The notes below the pieces were generated by a model. It did not search any database. It was not told the origin of the DNA and saw nothing but the letters and a program-made list of their open reading frames with translations. A DNA stretch of 64,000 bases from Salvia splendens (Eukaryota; Streptophyta; Magnoliopsida; Lamiales; Lamiaceae): positions 21,498,063 through 21,562,062 of the forward strand of contig NC_056049.1 in assembly GCF_004379255.2 (NCBI RefSeq), written 5' to 3'. The translations under genes and the position numbers were made by a program. This document shows, piece by piece, positions 46,012 through 59,801 of the stretch (position 1 is its first letter; each line of letters begins with the position of its first letter).

Positions 46012-49000
46012 ATGGCGGATGTGATGTCGATGGAAGATTTACACGCCACTGCCGCCCGCCTCAACGTGGACCTCGATTCTCTCGATCTTGATTCTATCCG
46101 CCTTCCCGCCGGAGAAACCTTCGGCATCATCAGGTGTGAATTCGGAGAAAGTTACGGTTTTTCCCCCTTTTTAGTACATATTGTTGATTGATTTTATTTA
46201 TTGAAGTGATGATGAGGATTTGAAGAAAGAGGAAGATTTCGAATTTGAAGAGGGCTTCGGGAACATAATTGTGGTGGACAATTTGCCGGTGGTGCCAAAA
46301 GAGAAGTTTGACAAGTTAGAAGGAGTGGTTCGCAAAATTTACAGCCAAATAGGTGTTATCAAGGAGGATGGTCTCTGGATGCCGACCGATCCCGACACTC
46401 AGAAAACCCTAGGATACTGCTTCATTGAGTTTAACACGCCTCAGGTGATGCGTTGCTTCTTTTTTTCTTTTTAGTGTAATTTCGTTTGTCCATTTAGTTA
46501 GTGAAAAACTTTGAGTGTTGCAATTCACATCACAATGTTTTAAAGAATATTGAAAATCTAAGTTGCTAGGACATTCTTTCACGGATGGAGGGAGTAATTT
46601 ATATGGTTATTTAGTGCTTCATTCTTGTTGCTATTATCCATCTTTTTCATGGAATTCATCTACTGTTTGAAAAGATTGAATTTTTCTTTGTAATCTTCCT
46701 ATTCCTGTGGTGAAAATTTAAAATTTATACTCCTTGTTGCCTTGTTCATCATGTGGTGGAAGAGTTACAATTCCTTGCTCACTGTGGATGGAAGAGTTAC
46801 ATATTTATGTACTTTTTAAAATCACATAAGATATAGTAATTGGTATAGGAGCAGAGTAGCTGTATTTTAGGTGCTAAAGTTTTATAATCAAGTCATCACT
46901 TTCATTCAGGGAACTGATTTACATTTTTGTTTGTAGGAAGCTGAACTAGCGAAGGAAAAGACCCATGGGTACAAACTGGATCGTTCTCACATATTTTCTG
47001 TTAATATGTTTGATGATATCGAGAAGTTTTTAAAGGTCCCAGAGCAGTGGGCTCCTCCAGAAAGCAAGCCTTATACTCCAGGGGTTAGTCTCTCACACTC
47101 GAACTCACTCTTTGAGGAAAGTAGTGAAGCAGCGTATGGTTCCCGGAGCAAGAAAATCTTGTCATTTTTATGACGTCTTGTCAATTCTTGCAGGAGAATC
47201 TTCAAAAATGGCTTATGGATGAAAAGGCCCGCGATCAGTTTGTGATCCGTGCTGGCACTGATACTGAGGTTTTGTGGAATGACGCAAGGCAGTCAAAACC
47301 TGAGCTTGTTTACAAAAGATCTGTGAGTGAATTTCGTTTTATTACTCTGCTTGCTCTTTGTACCTAGAGCTTTGTTTTATAATAGTACCACTCTTTTATT
47401 GTTCGCTTCACGTTAATTTATAAATGCTCATTTGTTGCAGTATTGGACAGAAAGTTTTGTTCAGTGGTCCCCACTTGGGACTTACTTGGCCACAGTACAC
47501 AGGCAGGGTGCTGCAGTTTGGGGTGGTGCTACTACTTTCAACCGGTTGATGCGTTATCAACATTCCCAGGTAGTTTTGGCATCTGATATGCTATGCATTA
47601 CCACATTGTTTCTATCATAGGTTCTGGCTCTGATGGTGTAAGTTGCAGGTAAAACTGATAGACTTCTCACCTGGTGAGAGATTTCTGGTGACTTACAGCA
47701 GCCAGGAGCCTAGCAATCCCCGTGACACCCATGTATGACATTATTTCTGTGAAGTATCACTTCGATGGTCCAATATAAACGAACTGAAATGGTGAATGGA
47801 TTTTACTAACATAGATTATTTTTTGACAGAGGGTCGTGATTAATATTTTTGACGTAAGAAGTGGAAAACTAATGAGAGATTTCAAAGGTAGTGCAGATGA
47901 ATTTGCTATTGGTGGAACTGGAGGTGTCAGTGGCGTGTCTTGGCCTGTTTTCAGGTGATTTATCATACAAGTTCCCATAATTTCCCTGTTTCTCAACATA
48001 CTCAGTTATAAATACAAAGAGCTAATGGTTTCTCTTTGTCTTGTTTGCATGCTCTCTGATTTGTTTAAACATGTTTATCCCCAGGTGGGGTGGCGGACGA
48101 GAAGATAAGTACTTTGCCAGAATCGGAAAGAATGCTGTGTCTGTTTATGAAACAGAAACCTTTGGTCTTATTGACAAGAAATCGATAAAGGTAGAAAATG
48201 TTGTTGACTTCAGTTGGTCACCTACGGATTCCATTCTTGCACTTTTTGTGCCCGAACTGGGTGGAGGAAATCAACCTGCAAGGGTGAGCATGAGAACCAC
48301 TATCTGAAATTGTTGCTTTCTATCCCTGTGGGAAATTGTTGCTTTCTATCCCTGTGGGAAATTGTTGCTTTCTATCCCTGTGGGGGTGTCTCATTCATTT
48401 GGTTGGCTTATATCTCTTATTTCAGGTGAGTCTTGTGCAAATCCCAAGCAAAGTAGAGTTGAGGCAAAAGAATCTCTTCAGTGTCAGTGATTGTAAAATA
48501 TACTGGCAAAGTAATGGGGAATATCTTGCTGTTAAAGTTGATAGATACACAAAAACAAAGAAAAGCACATATACTGGCTTTGAGCTTTTCAGGATCAAGG
48601 AAAGGGACATACCTATTGAGGTTCTAGAGCTCGAGAATAAGAATGATAAGATTATTGCCTTTGCTTGGGAGCCAAAAGGCCACAGGTTTGCAGTTATTCA
48701 TGGTGATAATCCAAGGCCTGATGTGAGTTTCTACTCGATGCGTAGTGGAACTAACACTGGCCGGGTTTCAAAGCTCGCTACCCTCAAGGGTAAGCAGGCC
48801 AATGCTCTTTTCTGGTCTCCAGGTGGCCGTTTCATAATTCTTGCTGGGTTGAAAGGTTTCAATGGACAGTTAGAGTTTTATAATGTGGATGAGCTTGAGA
48901 CCATGGCTCAAGCTGAGCATTTCATGGCAACAGATGTTGAATGGGATCCTACTGGAAGGTAATAGTTTTTGTATGTGGTACTACTAGATATTTCACATAA

Positions 49001-49740
49001 TGAGGGTCAAATTTTATCTGCCCTTTTCTTTTAGTTATAGTATTTTTATTGTGTTTGGTAATTGAGTTGGTATTTTATTATCAGCTTGCCGCATCAGTTG
49101 TATTAAGGTTTAATTGTTTTTATAGGTATTGTGTGACTGCAGTCACATCTGTCCATGAGATGGAGAACGGTTTTAACGTATGGTCCTTCAATGGCAAACT
49201 GCTTTACCGAATCCTCAAGGATCATTTCTTTCAAGTAAGTATTCCAATCATTAAAAGTAATCATTTTTGAGATAACTAGGTTTATTGAATAAATATGTAA
49301 CACATGGTGAGAAAGTTGGACCTATGGTGAATGAGGTAGTAGTCAACGTCTTTGGCGGCAGCTAGGTGGATTTTATCACTCACTATGTTGAATGGTTTAA
49401 ACTGCAGTTCTTGTGGCGCCCAAGGCCTCCATCCTTCTTGACAGCTGAAAAGGAAGAAGAGATTGCTAAGAATCTGAAAAAATACAGCAAGAAATACGAG
49501 GCTGAGGATCAAGATGTATCTATGTTGCTGAGTGAGCAGGATCGCGAAAAGAGGAAGATGTTGAAGGAAGAGTGGGCTAGGTGGATTGGTGAATGGAAGC
49601 GATTGCACGAGGAAGAGAAGTTGGAGAGACAAGAGCTGCGTGACGGAGAAGTGAGTGATGAGGACGAAGAGTACGAAGCAAAAGAGGTGGAAGTTGAGGA
49701 ATTATTGGATGTCTCGGAAGAAGTTATTTCTTTTGATTAA
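46012..49740 (+). CDS. TIF3B1: Eukaryotic translation initiation factor 3 subunit B
   Basis: Core scaffold of eIF3, which brings mRNA and initiation factors to the 40S ribosome. Eleven exons (46012-46133, 46207-46444, 46937-47083, 47194-47322, 47441-47569, 47649-47732, 47830-47954, 48085-48283, 48426-48958, 49126-49234, 49408-49740) give 715 residues, the usual plant length. The N-terminal RRM covers about residues 60-140 (GNIIVVDNLPVVPKEKFDKL, GYCFIEFNTPQ). A beta-propeller follows (FVQWSPLGTYLATVHRQG, VVDFSWSPTD, NALFWSPGGRFIILAGLKG, DVEWDPTGRYCVTAVTS). The charged C-terminal helix is FLWRPRPPSFLTAEKEEEI and ends in an acidic tail. Phases agree at every junction and no stop is seen. Confidence 0.97.
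48306..48384 (+). repeat. 26-bp triplicate in eIF3b intron 8
   Basis: Three exact tandem copies of a unit beginning GAAATTGTTGCTTTCTATCC at 48306, 48332 and 48358, wholly inside a 142-bp intron. Confidence 0.95.
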
Positions 49741-50165
49741 ATGATGAAAGGGGATCATTAGATTTTGTACGGCTTGCATAACAAAGATAAGTTTATTATT
49801 GTACCAATTTGACAGAGAGTTTGCTTTGTGCAAAGGTGTTATGAGCTGGATTTAGTAGCAATTTTTAGTGGTTTTCTAAATGTGAGTTCTTTTTAGTGCT
49901 TGCATTTAACCCTTAATACCACACACTATAGGAAAGTGATGCATTCTTTTCTAAATCACAGAAAATTTTTGTACATTAAAAGTGTGCTGGATTTGAAACT
50001 AATACATATGGAGATAAAAATCAATTTAAGAGCTACACATGCAAATTCACCTCGATTTCAATAATTCAAAAATTTCTAACAAAATAACTCGTTCAAATAT
50101 AGCATAATACACAACACAAGAACATTGCATATCATAAAATGTCAACATGTGTATTCAGTATTCAG
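49741..50165. other. eIF3b 3' UTR and convergent spacer
   Basis: No gene recognised. eIF3b (+) and the OTU fragment (-) converge here. Confidence 0.5.
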
Positions 50166-50754
50166 TCACACTAGCAGATCATAATGGTTTCTTCCTGTGT
50201 AGAGCAATCGAACAGCCTTCTGCAGCTTCCCTTGTTCCGAACCTTCGTGGAATTCGGAGCCATATTCTTGAATCGGAATGAAACCAGCTCCCCTTCCACC
50301 GTGCTGCAAGTTTATCACCAAGTTAATGTCGGGGTTTCTATACTAATTGCATGTTTTTTTAACAGCTTAGTATTGTAGTATGGAATAATATTTTATTTCC
50401 TTTATGTGATTCTGATCACGCACCATGTGCAAAGATGCTTATATAAAAGAGGTACCAAATGTGACGATGCAGTTGGCTTATGATTTCTCGTTATTATCAG
50501 AAGACGTGTGTGCAGATGTATGTAAGGTTCGGTGAAAAGAGTGATTTTCACGACGACCTTAGGCTAAAGAGGAAGTCTGATTCAGATGATGTGAAGCACA
50601 ATCCAGATTAACATTCAGTTACGGTGCGTGATCAAAGCTAAAAATGCTCCACCACTTGTAATACAATCTAGAGATGATGCGATGTGCAAGAAAAGTATAC
50701 CTCATGTTCCGGGATGTATACAACTATTGGCTGGCAGCACAACTTTGACAGCAC
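50166..50754 (-). pseudogene. OTU-domain protease fragment, last two exons
   Basis: Two minus-strand exons, 50754-50701 and 50303-50166, join through a GT-AG intron. The first (18 codons) reads LSKLCCQPIVVYIPEHE; the second (45 codons) has GRGAGFIPIQEYGSEF and AVRLLYTGRNHYDLLV before a TGA. This is the C-terminal part of an OTU-type deubiquitinase, including the catalytic-His region NHYD. No exon for the catalytic Cys (DGNCLF-type) is seen upstream; the next feature, 294 bp away, is the DNA2 pseudogene end. Most likely a truncated gene copy or captured fragment. Assignment rests on motif resemblance. Confidence 0.65.
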
Positions 50755-51911
50755 CTGATGTTAAAGAGATTCATCAAATGACAATATAAAGAGCTTTCAG
50801 AGAGATAAGTTCAAGAGCAAGAAAAGGAGGGATAAAATTTTTGTACTAACCAAAATTTTTGTAATTTAAATGAGTCACTTATGTTCTCAGCTGCTGAGCT
50901 GCATACATTAATCATGGCTCTTTGATTGCTCAATGGCAAAGAAAGGGGGATTTATTGGCATAAAAAACACTCCGTATTCTACAAAATTGCCAAAACAAGC
51001 AAATTACATGAAGGAGGAAAGAAGTCAGATGAAGTGAGAGCATCTCCTTAGCTCAGGGCAGGCTGGTAGTATTTGATTTCCTTGTTTGAAACCACCACCA
51101 TACCACAAAGCTCTTCCACCTTCTCAATCATCAGTTTCAGCAATGGCACTTTCGACAGAGTTCGGCATGATCCCACCATGATCAACTTCTTCTGCTCAAA
51201 CATCAATATGCATTCATCAGTTTTATAGATTGGATATGAAATGGATAAGCGTTATTGATAACGGAAAGGAAGAATCCGAACCTTGGCACGTGTAAGAGCT
51301 ACGTTTATTCTGTGCCAGTCTCCAAGAAGCGAAGATGTGCCGTTCCTGGGGGTTTCAGAGGACTTCACGAACGACACCAATATGCAGTCCTTATCTCTTC
51401 CCTGTAACAACAAAAGAAAATCAACACTGTTTAGCGATCACCAATGTTGGCATTGATTCGTTATGTTCTTTCTAACGTTGTCGAGATGCAGCTACAAAAT
51501 GGACATCAGTAATACAAAATCAAAGAGGCAAATCCAAATTGTTTGATCCTGTGTTGCTCAAGTAAACTGTTCTGTAGAACCAGTACAAAGTCAATGTCAC
51601 CGTATATACTTTCTACTTTAGGACAGTATGAACAAATTTGTTAGGTTGTGTAGGAAAAAGCAAAAAAATAATGTATCCTGATTCCTGAGATATCCTTGAG
51701 CAAGCAACCAGCTTTGCAAAACTTAGAACATGTCTCATTACACTAGTAGGGAACTATCTCATCAAGTATTACCTGATATTTGTCTATGGTATGTATCTCC
51801 ACACCTTCAGGAACACCTTCTCGAATGAGATTAGCCTGAGCGTTGTAAGGAGTAATGATGCCAATGGCTTGCTTTCCCTTCAATGCCTCTGAGTACCAGG
51901 AGTTTAACGGC

Positions 51912-52456
51912 CTATTTAAAAAATAAATACGTAAGGAACGTATTAAAAACGTTTAGTAACAAGGAGTTGCGCTAAACTATTGCTTGGTAATGTGTCAATC
52001 ATGTTAAGAAAAATTACACTAGCATCCTGATACAAAATAAAATTATTTTGGCGCATCCATCTACTACGCCTTTATTGTAACAAGCCATGCAACTAGATGG
52101 AAACTCGTGAACACAGATTGGCAAATTGATTATCGTGGGACTTGGAGAGAGAAACAAAATCATATGGACAGAGAGAAATTGCACCTTATGTTTCTTTCAA
52201 GTGAATTGTCAGCAAGACAACTTCCATAAAAATTTACCGCAGTTCGGTCAAATTAAACGCTTACAGAATAGACATTTACAGAATTATGTATAGGTCTTCT
52301 GAGCATCAAAATGAAGGGCCACAACCTATAATGTCTATGCTCTATGGTTGGTGTATTGTCACACAACCTAATTTTTTCAAGAAACTGAAATTGATGAAAC
52401 TTGAAAACTTTATTATCACTTTTACCAAAATCATTAGTGAATAAAAAGAAAAATAC
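51912..52456 (-). other. DNA2 gap where helicase motifs III/IV are missing
   Basis: Between the DEAGQITLP exon (ends 52457) and the NSWYSEALKGKQ exon (starts 51911) only 545 bp of non-coding-looking DNA remain. The family has over 100 residues here, including GDHYQLPPLV and QYRM. No minus-strand frame reads like either motif. Confidence 0.7.
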
Positions 52457-54912
52457 CGGAAGTGTTATCTGTCCTGCTTCATCCATGATGCACACGTCAA
52501 ACCTCTTGTTAGTTAGCAGAGGGCTCGTTATTCCCAAGCAAGTAACAGCAACAACATTAACCTTTTCCAGCCTTTCCTTAATATCCTGGGTGCTATTCAT
52601 ATTCATTACTGCCATCACAATGATTGTATGAAAAGTTAAAAAAAAAAAATCAAAGTTGTAAATGAGGCTATACTTATCACAGACAACAGGCCAACCTGAT
52701 AAGCAATTCTCTCGAACTTCCTCATGCACCGCCTCGTTCCTTCCGATTCTTATGAAATCTACGCCCTGTAGAAGTACTCAAACAGTGTGATGCAACAGAA
52801 CCCTCAAAAGGGTGCAACAAGAAACAAGGCAACTAATAGAGAACTAAATAAGTAAATAGCAATGTCTGTAATAATTCTTTGTAGCACATCTATCTTTTAA
52901 TCCGAAATGATATGATGACAATAACTCTTCTATGGGTGTCTTCATACTCACCTATAGAGGTAATCAAGTTTCCTCGTTATTTTTTAAGTTAAACAGCTCC
53001 TAGAAAGTAGAGATTATAGTTTTTTCTATTTATACATAATTGTAGTGGGTAAATAAGACAAACAACCACAAAACTTCTAAAATTTTACTATATTGGGAAA
53101 TCTCACATTTTTACATTGTGTCAAATAAAAAACTGGAAAATAATAAAGGCTGCTGAAGTATGCACACATCTTGTTACTGGAAAAAGTCATAAAATTTAAA
53201 CATTGCAAACCTCCATTTCGTTGTATGGAAGTACTAAAATTACTGTTCTATTTATTTTGAAATTATATTACTGCATTGATCTGCCGGGTCTAGTTTTTTT
53301 CCTAAAGCAAATAGGGGACCCCTTTGGTTGACCCAAAATTCAAAATGATTAAATGTAAATAAGTGTGACCTTTATCAACTAATCAAAGAAACAAAAAAGG
53401 AAACATGTCCTGACATGTTGAGGAGGCACAGCATATCTTCTTCTTGATTATCAGCACAAGAATCACTTAAAAGTATTAGCAATTACATGGAATCTTGCAT
53501 AGATATATATAAGGTAGAAAAAATTATCATTACAGAAAAAACCCAATCTCCAAGCTTTTGAGTTCTTGGACAGTTAACTATCAGGAAATGATGCAGCAAG
53601 GATGAATTATGACCTGAGCTTTCAATTTGATTAATAAATTGTCAACGGCCGAGTTTGTGTAGGATGTGAGCAAAATGGATGCACCTCTTAGCAGCAAAGC
53701 CTTCACAGCATGTACCATGGTGGAAGTTTTGCCTGTCCCAGGCATTCCAAGAATAAGAGCATAATCCTTAGCTGTGAGTATCTGCGGTTAGTAGTGTACA
53801 AATGTTATCAACAGCTAGAGCATCATATAAAGGAATGCCAACTTTTTCTTGTACACAGAATGGAAACTAGAGAGAATATTTTTGGCCTTAGTAACGAACA
53901 GAGTTTAGATTCTGACCTTGAGTATAGCTCTTCTTTGATCATCATTTAAACTTTTCTCTGACGGACATATGAAATGGCGGGATCGTGACTAGTTATGCAG
54001 TCACTGTCAAACCTAGGCATCTGCAATCGTTTGAAGGGATAAGCATTTGAAATTTGTTATGTGATTAAAAAGAACTAATATAAAGGAGGAACCTAAGAGT
54101 CAGAATATTCACCTCAAGATCCACAACCTTCTTCCTCAGACAAGTACTACTTTCATTTTGCAAAAAGAGTTGGATAAGATTGAACCTGGTAAGGGTATGG
54201 GTACCATCACATTATTGTATGCTCTGTTAAAGAACTAGGAAAAACTATATAACAGTAAGAATATTTTGCTAACCTCATGATTGCATATGATGTCATAATT
54301 TCATCTTTGTCAATTCTCTAGGATTGCTTACAGAGTTCCTCTGTCATAGACTAGGACTATGCCCTGGAAGCCTTAATCGCTTTGCCAAAGATACCTTAAA
54401 GATACAAGAGCCAGATATGTAATTATCGACGATAACAGATATTTTAAATGATAACGGTACTATAAGTGATATGAATGATGCAGCTGCAAGTTTTTGGCAG
54501 CATCTTAATTTTTCCTTTAGGAAAGAGGAAATGCAGTAATAAGTATCTATGATGCAACTGACATATCGACTACCCAAATCTTGTACTTACAGAGACATGG
54601 AAGTTACCAATGTCCTCAATAATCCCATTAGAAACTCGTAGATGATCTGGTTCAGTGCTTAATACCTGTGACCATAAATGGACAAGTTTGAGTTTGAGGT
54701 ACTATACATTTGCATGTGATGGTAGGCAAAGATATACTATCTCAACCATTGAAGAACTAAGAAATGCAATCAATCACATTCCATTTTATCAGGGTAAAAG
54801 TGTACAGCAACTGCAAGAAGATATTTGTATTCTTCCTAAGTAAACCAACCAAGATACATCCTAAGGATTGCAGGGGGAAAAAATTTATCAAGGAAAGCGT
54901 GGAAAAACAATA

Positions 54913-55162
54913 AATTATATCCCATAACAAGCTAGTAAGTGTCCACCTGTTAATATAACTATATAGGAGTAGTCAAAATCCTTGAAGATAACAAGAAAAT
55001 GAAAACAACATACCGCATAATCTCCATGTCGAAACATAATTATATCCCATTACAAGCTAGTAAGTGTCCACTTGTTAATATGACTATTTAGGAGTATTCA
55101 AATTCCTTGAAGATAACACGAAGATGAAAACAACATACCACATAATCTCCATTTCGAAACAT
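54913..55162 (-). repeat. 125-bp tandem duplication in the DNA2 pseudogene
   Basis: Two copies (54913-55037, 55038-55162) start AATTATATCCCAT and end TTTCGAAACAT or TGTCGAAACAT. The unit includes the end of an exon (FRNGDYV) and its splice donor, so that exon end and donor are present twice. Confidence 0.88.
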
Positions 55163-58100
55163 ATGCTCTAAGGGAGATGAGGCACGTAATGGATCACGAT
55201 TTGGTTGTTCAGGAGACACAAAGAGGTAAACAAATCGGTTTCTCCTGGACAGTTTTCTCTCTGATGATGTATCTGAATTATCAAGAACCAAGGATGATAG
55301 AGAAATGGGGTGGTGGTCATTCCTAGAACTGCTAGAGAGCCTGCTCTCCTTCTTTGCAATCTACATGGATAAGTTATAAATTATGAATGGGCATCAAAGA
55401 CTCAAACAAAATGTAGCAAGTCAGTCACAACACCTCCGCATGTTTAGCCTCCAGATCAATTAGTCTCTCCCATTTCTGGAGAAAAATGGCATGTGTTGAG
55501 GTGAAATGGGACACAAGTGGATCATACATGGCACCTAGTCCACTTCCTTCGACAGTACCTCCATCTGCCTTCACATAGAAACAAACTTATGAAGATAAAT
55601 TTTGCAGGAATAAATTGACTACTATATCAGTAAAATGAGCTAACTGTTAAATCGTAGGATTCAAATGACAGACCTTGTGATAAACACTGCAGGCATTCAG
55701 GTGCCTGCAACTTCTACAAATATTTGGACTCAGTGTACAAATGTGAGAAGCATATCAAAAGATTTAAAAGGAGAAAATAAATAATCAGATGTGAAGATAC
55801 TTGTAGCATAGGTGGAAATTGCTGAGTTGTTGATGCCTTAAGCAGATCATTGCAAGGGCATTGCGCCACATAATGAGCCCTATAAAGTCAGGCCTTTTAA
55901 CAGAGATTCCCTTCACAAAATATGTATGTTAGAGTGTTCAATATTGAGTAGTCAAATAGGGTAGGAAGAAGACCAAATATGGTAGCCAACCCGTGTTTCA
56001 TCTGTATGAAGATAATAAAGAAGGCCACATTCAATGTTCATCATGTACCTGAAAGAGGGCAAAAAACAGAAAACTTATGCATGTAACTATAGAAGATTTT
56101 TCGTTAAACCGTTAGCAGAAAAAATATAAGCATGCAAGAAAATCTTGTTGATAACACACCGCTCTGACATCAGGAGAGTATATAGCATCACTTGTGCAGT
56201 ATGCTCCATAGCTGCCTGCACCCATGAAAAAATGTGAAAAAAGTACTACAGTAAAGTGCCTGTCTATGAACATCAAGTGAATGAGGTCACACAAAAAAAG
56301 CATACTGCTCCTTTCCATAACGGTTGACAATTTTAACACACCTGTCCAGTTGTTCCCTTTCCAGTTTTGAACTCCAGAGGCATAATTAATTCATTAGCTT
56401 CTGCAGAATTTGTGTTGGTTCTTACTCGGAGAGAAGCATCAATCATTCGTTTCAATCCTTACCTTTGGCCCCAGACCATTTCTTCAATGTCGATTACCTG
56501 TGTAATAAAAGTCTAAATTTAATCAAACACGATATCATAAAGCAGACTTGTCATTTTTCTTACCAAACCTTAAAAAAGTATAGAGCAGACTGGATACGCA
56601 GAAAGTTAAGTAGGTATATGAAGTATAAGCAATGTGAAAAAAAATACATATATTGTCAATGTTTTGTTTAGTAGATCTTGTTTCTCTTGGCTGACAACTT
56701 TTGCAAAAAGGGTTGAAATTGAGGGGAGATACTCATACTCACAACAAACAGTCAACAAGACATAGAGTGCTACCCACACACTCTTTCTTTGACTTAAGAG
56801 GAAATACTTCTTTCTGTTGGGTAATTACATGATATACTGGTTTCACATTAGCTTGGACACCGATATTGTGGGTGGTACAATAGATTACAAGTTTAACGTA
56901 AAGGATAACTCGCATGATTATATTTTACAAAATTGAACTCATGGCAGTTTTTGATGAAGGCATAAGCTGATTTCAGGAAAAGAATAAATAATATTATGCG
57001 ATAAAAGATTCAACCAGCTGACTTTTTTATGTACCTATAAATTTAAAAGTCCATACCACACAAATTTTGACCCTTTAGTCCTTCATCACATTTGAAGTCC
57101 ACAGTTGGGCTTTTCGAACCCTAAAAAGGGAATAATAAAACCCAAGTCAGAGGTTGTGATCCCACAGAGTGGGAAATAGTTGTCTAGTTAAAAAGTCAAG
57201 GCACCTTAGGATTAGCCTTAACATGAGTAAAAAGAATAGATAGGCATAGCTTGGCGGGAAAAAAAACCTAAGTTTATCTTGTATAAGGCATACTCTCGGA
57301 ATTTTAGTACTACAGTTTACAGCAATTCAAATGTAGCACCTGAAATTGCATGCATCATAACTTTACCACAGTACCTGTGAATCTCGAAAGGAGGATATCC
57401 AATTCAATATTTTTGGGATTGCTGCAATCATAGTTTTGAAGATATCATTTTCATTCTCTGCAATAAACCAACAACCATGGAGTTAGTATTTGAAAAAAAA
57501 TTGATAACCTGTGTTCTATTATGGTGTCAAAGTCTAAGCTGCTAGAGTACACAAGCAAAGGAAAAATTTCAAGTCTAGTACAAAGCAGAAAATGAGAGTT
57601 AGAATAAGGAATCCTTAAGGTCTCCACCTCCACATGCATAGAGATTCTCAAGACTTTTGTGAAGCACTGTTCTGGCATATTCTTCTAAGTATTCTTTCGT
57701 GGGGGGTTCACTGATGAGGCCAGCCTAAAGATATTCAATGTTAGCTAAGAAAATCACATATGACATAGTGTAGCTAATCTGAATATATGTTTTAGAATTG
57801 CTGTTTGTAGAACCTGAAAGATCTGATGCAATAAGGTACCAATCAATGCTGCTGTTGAATTCTCCGTGCTTTTTATCCTCTCATCCAGGACAGTGCGCCT
57901 TGGGCAGCTGAAACTAGCAGAAACCTATAGTAAGGAAATTTAGAAAACAATTAGGAAAGAGGTGAAAGCAGGCATCTTGAACTCAACATAATATGGTACT
58001 GTTATATTACACATTGTATGCGTGCACATAATCTGAAGCTCAAAACTCAAAGAAGAAAAAAATGAATAATTGGTTATACCCGAGTTCCAGATACCAAGAT

Positions 58101-59107
58101 ATCTGGGTGGACGATGAAAAAGTTCTTCTCGTCATTGACATCACACTTCCCCTGGGAATCGAGTTCACCAACGACAAGAACAGTGTCTCCAGGCGCCACA
58201 ACACTGGAATACCTAGTATGATAATAAGAAAATGAGAAAATTTATAGCAATCACTACTTCTAAAAAATTTGAGCATAATACAGCCCAACCAATAACACTG
58301 GGACAGTTAGAGTGGCTTGCAACTAAGACATGACTGTGTAGAAACAGAGGTGCAACACGAAAATAAGAGAAGATGAATATGACTGATCCAAATTGGCAGA
58401 TCTAAAGGAAGAATATATTAGTAGACTGCTTGGTATTGGAATTTGGAAATCATATAAAAGACCAATCTCGGCAGTTAGCCTTCACTGGGTTGTGAATTTA
58501 AGTTGCACTGCAAGACTGAAGAAAATGTATGCAACTGTTTTCAGTATTTAGTATGTTAATGAAATCCAGACACAGTAAGACCACAGACAGCAAAACAGAT
58601 TAACAGTAACAGTAATAAAATAGTACTTCCACCTAAACCTGTGCAAGCTCAAATTCAAACATCTAACAATCAGTTGCTTTTTAAGGAATGTCTCAATCTA
58701 CTCACCAGTCATCCCACAGTTGCAAGGACTGTTCAGCTCCATTTTGCTCATTCAATAAGCGTAGTACCTGTAATGCTATTAGTATTACCCAGAAGGCCCT
58801 TACTAGTAGCATAAGAATGCCCAAGTTAACAAAAGAGCATGCATACCTTGAAAGCGGATGGAGGACCACCAGATGATCCAGAAAGTCCGTGCTTTTCTGA
58901 AACCTATATCTTGATGCAAAGGGTCAAGAAAGAAGTTCAAAACAATAGTGACAGCAACAAACATTCTACCTACTTCACAACTCTTACATCAGCTGCATAA
59001 CTGATCTTGAGCATTATGTTTAATTGTTTCACTTCAACAAAGTTCAGTATAACATTTAGTCATGAACTCTACTTGCTACTAGTCTGCATTTACGGAAGAG
59101 TTGGAAA

Positions 59108-59801
59108 GAGAAAATGAATGGACAGTTTCTGCTATTTCTGGAAAGAATAAAGAATCCACATTTGAAATGCAAGTCTCTACAATATGGCTCCAGTAGGCAC
59201 TGAATGTATCCACAATCCTCATATGCAGCTTCTAAAGCAGATACACAGAACTTTCCTCTATTTCTCAAGCGTAAATCATCTAAAGTTTTTCCAGTGAATA
59301 ATGTTACACGGCAAATTTCTTCACTGTTACACTAAATTCTTTATCATGTTCAACGACCTATCCTTCCATCTGTATATAAAGTAAATACGCAAGCCCAGAT
59401 TACCATAGGCCACAGAAGCTCAAACCAACTATACGATGGGTGAGAATTATTACCATTCCAAGAGAAAATGGACAGTTTCTGCCATTTATGCGAAAAGGTT
59501 AAAAAATCCACATTGGAAATGTTCTACAATATGGCTCCAGTAGGCACTGAATGTATCCACTATCCTCATATGCAGCTTGCAAACCGGAAACACGAATATC
59601 TTTCCTCTATTTCTCGAATTCTCAAGTTTTTCCAGTGAATAATGTTACATGGCAAAATTTCTTCACTAAGTTAACTCAATTCTTCATCTATATTATGCAG
59701 AACGATCTATCATTCCTTCCATCTGTATATAAAGTAAATATGCCCCCCCAGATAACCATAGGCCTAAGAAGCTCAAACCAACTATGAAGGGTAGGAATTA
59801 T
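59108..59801 (-). repeat. 354-bp tandem duplication in the DNA2 pseudogene
   Basis: Copies from 59108 and 59462 start GAGAAAATG and share TATGGCTCCAGTAGGCACTG and AATGTTACA-type landmarks in order, with moderate divergence. Located between the exon-1 remnant and the first conserved exons. Confidence 0.82.

Noticed and set aside
46565..46600. Stowaway-like end GGATGGAGGGAGTA in eIF3b intron 2
   Set aside because: Only one convincing terminus is present, so the element limits cannot be supported.
50525..50613. Possible plus-strand exon with a charged peptide (FGEKSDFHDDLRLKRKSDSD)
   Set aside because: Has an acceptor-like CAG and a stop, but no partner exons or recognised family; it lies inside the intron of the OTU fragment on the other strand.
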